Shown one piece after another: positions 33,695-37,990 of a DNA stretch of 37,990 bases. The translations under genes and the position numbers were made by a program. Below the pieces are notes generated by a model that was not told where the DNA came from, did not search any database, and was given only the letters and a program-made list of their open reading frames with translations. This stretch comes from Streptococcus sp. A12 (GTDB taxonomy: Bacteria > Bacillota > Bacilli > Lactobacillales > Streptococcaceae), in NCBI RefSeq assembly GCF_905372335.1, contig NZ_CAJPOU010000016.1:1-37990 (forward strand). The letters run 5' to 3'. Every line of letters begins with the position of its first letter. The first letter of the stretch is position 1.

Positions 33695-33709
33695 GTTTGA
33701 ATTGTCTAT

Positions 33710-34255
33710 ATGAGTCAAACTGACCGGCGGATTGCTAAAACAAAAAAAGCGATCTATACAGCCTTCTTAGAACTGTTAAATAGTAAAGGTTATCAAGCGA
33801 CGACTGTTCAAGATATTATTGATCGGGCAGATGTTGGGCGGTCTACCTTTTACAGTCATTATGAAAGCAAGGAACTCTTGATTGACGAACTCTGCCACTA
33901 CCTCTTCCATCACTTGTTTGAGAGAGAGGCACACCTAGCTGCAGAAGACTACCTGGCTCACATCTTTCTCCATTTCCGAGAAAATCAAGACCACGTAACC
34001 AGCCTTCTTCTCTCCAAAAATGATTACTTTCTCCGTCAACTTCATAAGGAATTGGAAGGCCATGTCTTTCCTATGGTGGCAGATGATTTAAAAACAGCTC
34101 ATCCTAGGATTCCAACTTCTTACCTCAAGCACTTTGTCGTTACCAACTTCATCGAAACCCTGACCTGGTGGTTGAGAAAAGGGAAAGCTTATAACGAGCA
34201 AGAAGTTGTCAGCTTTTATTTAGATGTCATGGAAATGACAGCTAAACAAGAATAA
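33710..34255 (+). CDS. sczA: TetR/AcrR-family regulator, SczA-like
   Basis: 181-aa DNA-binding regulator. The N-terminal TetR helix-turn-helix is clear: TTVQDIIDRADVGRSTFYSHYESKELLIDEL (about residues 26-56), followed by an all-helical ligand domain rich in His and Cys (HLFEREAHLAAEDYLAHIFLHFRENQDH), suitable for zinc sensing. Position divergent from czcD matches SczA, the zinc-dependent activator of czcD in pneumococcus; the symbol is by analogy. ATG 33710 has no ribosome site. Followed 31 bp later by a small membrane protein gene. Confidence 0.85.
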   Translation: MSQTDRRIAKTKKAIYTAFLELLNSKGYQATTVQDIIDRADVGRSTFYSHYESKELLIDELCHYLFHHLFEREAHLAAEDYLAHIFLHFRENQDHVTSLLLSKNDYFLRQLHKELEGHVFPMVADDLKTAHPRIPTSYLKHFVVTNFIETLTWWLRKGKAYNEQEVVSFYLDVMEMTAKQE

Positions 34256-34286
34256 ACATCATTTTTCTAGCTAGAAAGGAAATCTT

Positions 34287-34574
34287 ATGAATCTCCTTAT
34301 TCTTCTTGGTATTTTTAAAGCCTTCTTAGCCCTTGCCTTTCCCCTCCTTCATTTATTAGCCAGCCTTTCAGAATTAAGAAAGGGCAAGAATACTTTAGGA
34401 ATTCGACTTCTATTCATCGGAAGTTGCCTTGCGACTGTATCTCTCATCCTCTACTTCTTTTTACCGATTGTCGCTCTAGTTCTTTGGATGATTGGCTGTG
34501 GTTTGAGTTGCTACGGGGCCTATTGGAATGGCAAGCACAAAGAAAACTTCAAACCAGTTCATCATGTTATTTGA
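34287..34574 (+). CDS. Small membrane protein, unknown
   Basis: 95 aa with three hydrophobic segments (about residues 3-25, 39-58 and 60-80) separated by a short basic loop, ELRKGKNTLGIR, and ending in a hydrophilic tail NGKHKENFKPVHHVI. Good AGAAAGGAAA site before the ATG. It lies 31 bp after the SczA-like gene and before a terminator, so the two form a bicistronic unit. No family recognised. The two His near the end and the neighbouring zinc genes are suggestive only. Confidence 0.75.
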   Translation: MNLLILLGIFKAFLALAFPLLHLLASLSELRKGKNTLGIRLLFIGSCLATVSLILYFFLPIVALVLWMIGCGLSCYGAYWNGKHKENFKPVHHVI

Positions 34575-34619
34575 GTAGGCATCTCTCTGGTCCTTACCAT
34601 ATTGTTAGCCTTGTTATAA

Positions 34620-34660
34620 GAAAAGCTCAGGTTTTTTCAATGAAAACTTGAGCTCTTTTT
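34620..34660. terminator. Terminator between small membrane protein and AEC gene
   Basis: 12-bp stem AGCTCAGGTTTT/AAAACTTGAGCT with one G-U pair and a short loop, followed by five T on the plus strand and partly A-flanked on the left. Serves both convergent units. Confidence 0.85.
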
Positions 34661-34665
34661 ATTTA

Positions 34666-35604
34666 TTAAGCCATCAACAGCATGAGAATAGGGATCATCA
34701 CTATGGTTGCAAGGGTTGTCTCTGTCACCATGACCGCTGCATAATCGCTATCAGCTCCGTAGAGTCTGGCAACAACTGGCGCATTGGTCATCACAGGCAT
34801 GGCGGACTGGATGATAAAGACCTGCTTCATCAAGCTTGGAAGAGGGGCCCAGTAAACAATGGTCGCCATCAAGAGAGGGGCAACCAGGAAGCGTCCGAAT
34901 AGAATCAATAGCTGATCTTTTCCCAGAACCAACTGCTTCACACCTACATGAGACACTGACAAACCGATGAATATCATAGACAAGGGGGTCGTTAAATTAC
35001 CCAGATACTGCAAATCACTGGCTATAAAGGCTGGCAGCTGGATATGAAGGATCACCAAGAATATCCCTAAGAGAAAGCCCATCAGAGGCGGAGAAAAGAC
35101 TTTTTTCAGACTCGTTTTGAGATCAAACTGAGCTTCTCCCTCACCATCTCGCTGGATGAGATAAGTTCCCAAAGTCCAGAAAAAGGTCGTATTACACATG
35201 TAATAGATCAAAACATAGGGAATGCTGGCATCTCCAAAGAGGGCTTGGTTAATGGGAAGCCCCACGAAGATGGTATTGGAGTTAAAAAACATGGAAATAA
35301 AGAGGCCACGACGGTCCTGGCTTACTACAAAGATCCTGGCTACTCCTGTCGCAATGCCAAGCAAAATAACCATAGACAAGGCAGGAAACCGCAAGGCTGG
35401 CAACATTTTAAGCAGATCTGCTGCTGTGAAACGCTGCGTGATGGTGTAGAGCATATAGCAGGGAAGAGCAACTTGAGTGACCAGTTTAGCGAGTAGGCCA
35501 CGTGACTTGTCATCAAACCAACCTTTTTCACCGATGACAAAGCCCACTAAAATCATGCCCAGGATGACCAGGATGCCAGATATACTCCTTAGAAAGATGT
35601 CCAT
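34666..35604 (-). CDS. AEC-family transporter (auxin efflux carrier/malate permease type)
   Basis: 312-aa integral membrane carrier with about ten hydrophobic segments in two five-helix halves. Family features: FFNSNTIFVGLPINQALFG in the first half (the conserved Asn/Gly/Pro cross-over helix) and QSAMPVMTNAPVVARLYGAD in the second. Members move malate, other dicarboxylates or unknown anions; the substrate is not determined here. AAGGAG 6 nt before ATG. Single gene ending at the shared terminator. Confidence 0.9.
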   Translation of the reverse strand: MDIFLRSISGILVILGMILVGFVIGEKGWFDDKSRGLLAKLVTQVALPCYMLYTITQRFTAADLLKMLPALRFPALSMVILLGIATGVARIFVVSQDRRGLFISMFFNSNTIFVGLPINQALFGDASIPYVLIYYMCNTTFFWTLGTYLIQRDGEGEAQFDLKTSLKKVFSPPLMGFLLGIFLVILHIQLPAFIASDLQYLGNLTTPLSMIFIGLSVSHVGVKQLVLGKDQLLILFGRFLVAPLLMATIVYWAPLPSLMKQVFIIQSAMPVMTNAPVVARLYGADSDYAAVMVTETTLATIVMIPILMLLMA

Positions 35605-35678
35605 GTATTCTCCTTTTTTATATATTTGAACTAGAAAAACCCATTTTTATAAGTCTCAAAAACTACTCTAGTATATCA

Positions 35679-35711
35679 CAAAAATAGGTTGGGTAAAATT
35701 CCCAACCTATT
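35679..35711 (-). terminator. Terminator of the broken pnuC
   Basis: Perfect 11-bp stem AATAGGTTGGG/CCCAACCTATT with a 7-nt loop and U run on the minus strand, 19 bp after the ancestral pnuC stop. Confidence 0.88.
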
Positions 35712-35729
35712 GCATTTTAATGATTATCA

Positions 35730-36285
35730 CTAATACCCCTTCTTAGCAGCGTTCGTCCATTGGTACCAACCAACTAGACTGTTGATTAAGTAAATGAAGT
35801 ATTTCCCTTGAATTTGAAGGCTCTCTCCCTACCAAAGGTAGATAGAGAAAACGTTGCTCACTGCCCAGAAAATCCACTGTTCACGGTAAACAGCTGTCAT
35901 CAAGAGTTGGCCAACCCCATTTGTTGCATCCGTGATGGAATCCCGATACGGACGATTGGCCCCAATTGACTGATAAATAAGCCCGAAAACTAACCACCAA
36001 AGTACGCTAATAGATAGATAGATAGATACTTGGTCCATCCGACCTTATCTAATTTACGGGCAACAAACTCTTGTTGTTCTTTTTTGAATTGAGCTTGATA
36101 AATCCATACCAATAAGCCAATCGGCTGCATGATGGTGAAATAGAGAGTTATCAAAACCTCACCGTAGAAGCCTTTTTGAAGGGCGAGCACAAGATAAATG
36201 ACGGAATTGATCAAACCAAAGAGATAGTTACTGGCACGACCTTCAGCTTCTCAAAGAGCAGAAAAAAGGTTAGTAAGGCTTGAGA
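35730..36285 (-). pseudogene. pnuC: Broken nicotinamide riboside/NMN transporter PnuC
   Basis: Three consecutive minus-strand pieces give a PnuC: ASNYLFGLINSVIYLVLAL, the middle YLSISVLWWLVFGLIYQSIG, and the end GKYFIYLINSLVGWYQW..KKGY (stop at 35730-35732). Lesions: a TGA at 36251-36253 near the left border; a frameshift at a TATC (GATA) tandem tract, 36010-36028, where loss of two units or gain of one restores the frame; and an in-frame TAG at 35829-35831 where Trp is expected after FSIYLW. The 5' end is missing; homology stops where the IS6 transposase begins (about 36285). A pump importing NAD precursors, now surely inactive. Confidence 0.85.
36010..36028. repeat. GATA tetranucleotide tract in pnuC
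   Basis: 19 bp of perfect period 4 (TAGA/GATA, about 4.7 units) inside the pnuC coding region. The reading frame changes exactly here. Fewer or more units would restore it, so it is a slippage site. Confidence 0.85.
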
Positions 36286-36286
36286 G

Positions 36287-36760
36287 ATGAATCATTTTAA
36301 AGGCAAACAATTCCAACAAGACGTCATCATTGTCGCTGTTGGTTATTACCTACGTTACAATCTTAGCTATCGTGAAGTTCAGGTATTGCTTTATGACCGT
36401 GGAATAAATGTTTGTCACACTACGATTTATCGGTGAGTTCAAGAATACAGTAATATCCTCTATCATCTCTGGAAAAAGAAAAATAAACAGTCCTTCTATT
36501 CGTGGAAAATGGATGAAACCTATATAAAAATTAAGGGGCGTTGGCATTATCTCTATCGAGCGATTGATGCAGACGGTTTAACATTGGATATCTGGTTACG
36601 AAAGAAACGAGATACTCAGGTGGCGTATGCTTTCTTAAAGCGACTCCATAAACAATTTGGACAACCTAGAGTCATCGTAACAGATAAAGCACCCTCTATA
36701 GGATCTGCATTTAGAAAGTTACAGAGAAACGGATTATACACCAAAACAGAGCATCTTATC
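36287..36760 (+). pseudogene. Truncated IS6-family (IS1216/ISS1-like) transposase
   Basis: Frame from ATG 36287 begins MNHFKGKQFQQDVIIVAVGYY, the typical start of the streptococcal/enterococcal IS6 transposases, and continues through the DDE region: MDETYIKIKGRWHYLYRAID (first Asp), then VIVTDKAPS (second Asp). Codon 50 is TGA (36434-36436) where Trp is expected in YRWVQEY. Homology ends after TEH near 36755, before the catalytic Glu, where RepB sequence begins. No terminal inverted repeat is seen on either side. Dead element remnant. Confidence 0.85.
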
Positions 36761-37731
36761 TTTCTAAAACCGAACTCTTTGCTTTTTTTAAAGTGAACGA
36801 CAGCAATAAACACAGTCGTTTTAAAGAAGCCATAATGACTTTACATCAACAGTCTGTTTTTGAAATATGAGAAATGAACGTTCATAAAAATAAATTTGAG
36901 TATCGAGTTATCAGTCCTATAGAAGAAACAACATGGAATGATTATAATGTCATTATTTCTATGACCTTTACTAAGTCGATTATGCCCTATCTGATTGAGT
37001 TAAAAACTAAATTCACACAATATGCTTTATCCGACCTTGTAGACCTAAACAGCAAGTACAGCATTATTCTTTATAAATTGTTATCCATGAACTATAACCA
37101 ATACGAGCATTACAGCAATAAGGGCGGGCGGAGATCTGACCAAGTGGAAGCTTACCGCAATCCGTCTATCACCGTCAAAGAGTTACAAGTAGTCACTGTT
37201 ACTGAAAATGATTATGAACGGTTTCAAAGTTTAGAAACATGGATATTAAAAAAACCGTTAGAAGAAATTAACGCTCATACTTCTTTCAACGTGACTTATG
37301 AAAAAATCAAAGCAGGGCGTTCGATTGACAGCATACAGTTTCATATTGAAAAGAAACGTCGAGCAGACGATAACAGCTATAAGTTAGAAGATACCACCTA
37401 TCAAGAATATAAAGCACGTAAAGCAGAAACTGAAAATAAGCTAGCTATTGAAGCAATGAAAAGCAAGTACACCACGCTATTGCTAGAAAATATGTTGCTA
37501 AGTCCGTTTGAAATGCAAGATACAAAAATCATGGCAGGATTGCAAGTCCATGTTTACCCCCTCTATGACGAACTGAAAGAATTAAGAGGGCTAAATAGTG
37601 TCAAAGACCACTTGTCTTATGTTGCCAGCAGACGTGAAGAATATTCTAAGCATAATATCGCACGCTACCTCAAAAAAGCCATTGAACAATATCTACCAAC
37701 GGTTAAAAGGCAGGACTTAAACCATGAGTGA
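36760..37731 (+). pseudogene. repB: Plasmid replication initiator RepB (Rep_3 family), 5'-truncated
   Basis: Frame reads LSKTELFAFFKVNDSNKHSR from 36760 and runs to a TGA at 36868-36870, then on from ATG 36874 to the stop at 37731 (285 aa intact). The Rep_3 winged-helix part is clear: ELKTKFTQYALSDL, LNSKYSIILYKLLSMNYNQYEHY and FNVTYEKIKAGRSIDSIQFHIEKK. These initiators bind iterons upstream of their gene in lactococcal and streptococcal theta plasmids. Here the N-terminus and iteron origin are replaced by the IS6 fragment, so replication function should be lost. Base composition is more AT-rich than the core genes. The stop overlaps the next ATG by 8 nt. Confidence 0.85.
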
Positions 37732-37981
37732 AGACTTAAAAACGATCAAAGAGCTGGCGGATGAGTTGAGTGTTACAAAACAAAATATTCAATATCACTA
37801 CCAAAGGTTACCAAAAGAATTACAGCTTAAAAGTTCCAATGGGTCTAATCTAATAAATTCTAAAGCAGAAAAAATAATTTTAGGTAAAGTAGAAAGTAGT
37901 AGCAAATCAAATACCAGAGACCAACAAATAAGTAGCAAAGACCAACAAATAGAAAAACTAACTAATTTGTTAGACCAGTAA
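37724..37981 (+). pseudogene. Plasmid DUF536 replication-associated protein, prematurely stopped
   Basis: Starts inside the repB 3' end (8-nt overlap), as in the repB-orf2 pairs of lactic acid bacteria plasmids. The N-terminal helix-turn-helix TIKELADELSVTKQNIQYHYQRLP (residues about 7-30) is followed by a Gln/Lys-rich coiled part ending KLTNLLDQ at TAA (37979-37981). The family continues LLDQQQRL, and the bases after the stop encode QRL, so the TAA replaces CAA and cuts the protein to 85 aa. The rest lies beyond the window. Probable role in plasmid copy control or stability; inferred. Confidence 0.75.
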
Positions 37982-37990
37982 CAACGATTA

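Noticed and set aside
33685..33713. TTGAAC-17-TATATG as promoter of the SczA-like gene
   Set aside because: The -10 would overlap the start codon and transcription would begin inside the gene; no later start fits the TetR domain.
36509..36796. Separate small gene starting MDETYIKIKGRW
   Set aside because: It is the inner part of the IS6 transposase after the TGA at 36434-36436, not an independent gene.
1..37990. CRISPR array, tRNA or rRNA genes, prophage
   Set aside because: No regularly spaced repeats, no cloverleaf with CCA-end context, no structural or integrase genes were seen by eye on either strand.

Overview
The window looks like chromosomal DNA of a mitis/sanguinis-group Streptococcus, closest in feel to S. 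parasanguinis. This is inferred from gene content and protein sequence: rexB-rexA, a czcD/sczA-type zinc pair, a KtrAB-type potassium system, a DUF3042 small protein, AAGGAG ribosome binding sites and extended -10 promoters (TGNTATAAT). No rRNA, tRNA or CRISPR array was found. Most genes lie on the minus strand.

Region 1 (1-5.1 kb): the minus-strand cluster trmK, Nif3-like protein, FAD oxidoreductase. The last gene ends inside a repeat element. A 0.48-kb gap then holds a MITE-like element, followed by a YghU-type glutathione transferase diverging from adenosine deaminase (add).

Region 2 (5.1-15.7 kb, all minus except a small plus-strand gene at the end): dnaD and metA. metA has a textbook promoter with two MET-box-like palindromes. 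Then come apt, recJ, a GNAT/methyltransferase pair, and a tight RNA-processing operon: miaA, hflX, an unknown 205-residue protein, rnz and a short-chain dehydrogenase. A 56-residue DUF3042 gene diverges from miaA.

Region 3 (15.7-29.7 kb): a second, shorter MITE-like element, then the translationally coupled rexB-rexA-DUF4298 operon (double-strand break repair). A second copy of the first repeat family follows, ending in a perfect terminator hairpin. Next are a CPBP membrane protease, a TrkA/TrkH-type potassium system, a nucleoside phosphorylase behind a consensus promoter, a short gene remnant, a zinc alcohol dehydrogenase and a ferrochelatase.

Region 4 (29.7-35.7 kb): an ABC exporter (ATPase fused to permease) with codon use unlike its neighbours, a zinc-exporter gene (czcD) whose His-rich tail appears frameshifted, a divergent SczA-like TetR regulator, a small membrane protein and an AEC-family permease.

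Region 5 (35.7-38.0 kb): a graveyard. pnuC is broken by a GATA-repeat frameshift and two nonsense codons. It abuts an IS6-family transposase that is truncated and has an internal stop. That in turn is joined mid-gene to a 5'-truncated plasmid RepB (Rep_3) gene and a prematurely stopped DUF536 partner gene. All five nonsense codons can be explained by G:C-to-A:T transitions, which suggests an integrated, decaying plasmid/IS remnant.

I found no clear new defence or biosynthetic system. The best leads are two structured repeat families, one supplying a stop codon and one a terminator; the candidate MET-box promoter; the slippable GATA tract in pnuC; the czcD tail frameshift; and two conserved-looking unknown genes inside repair and RNA-processing operons.
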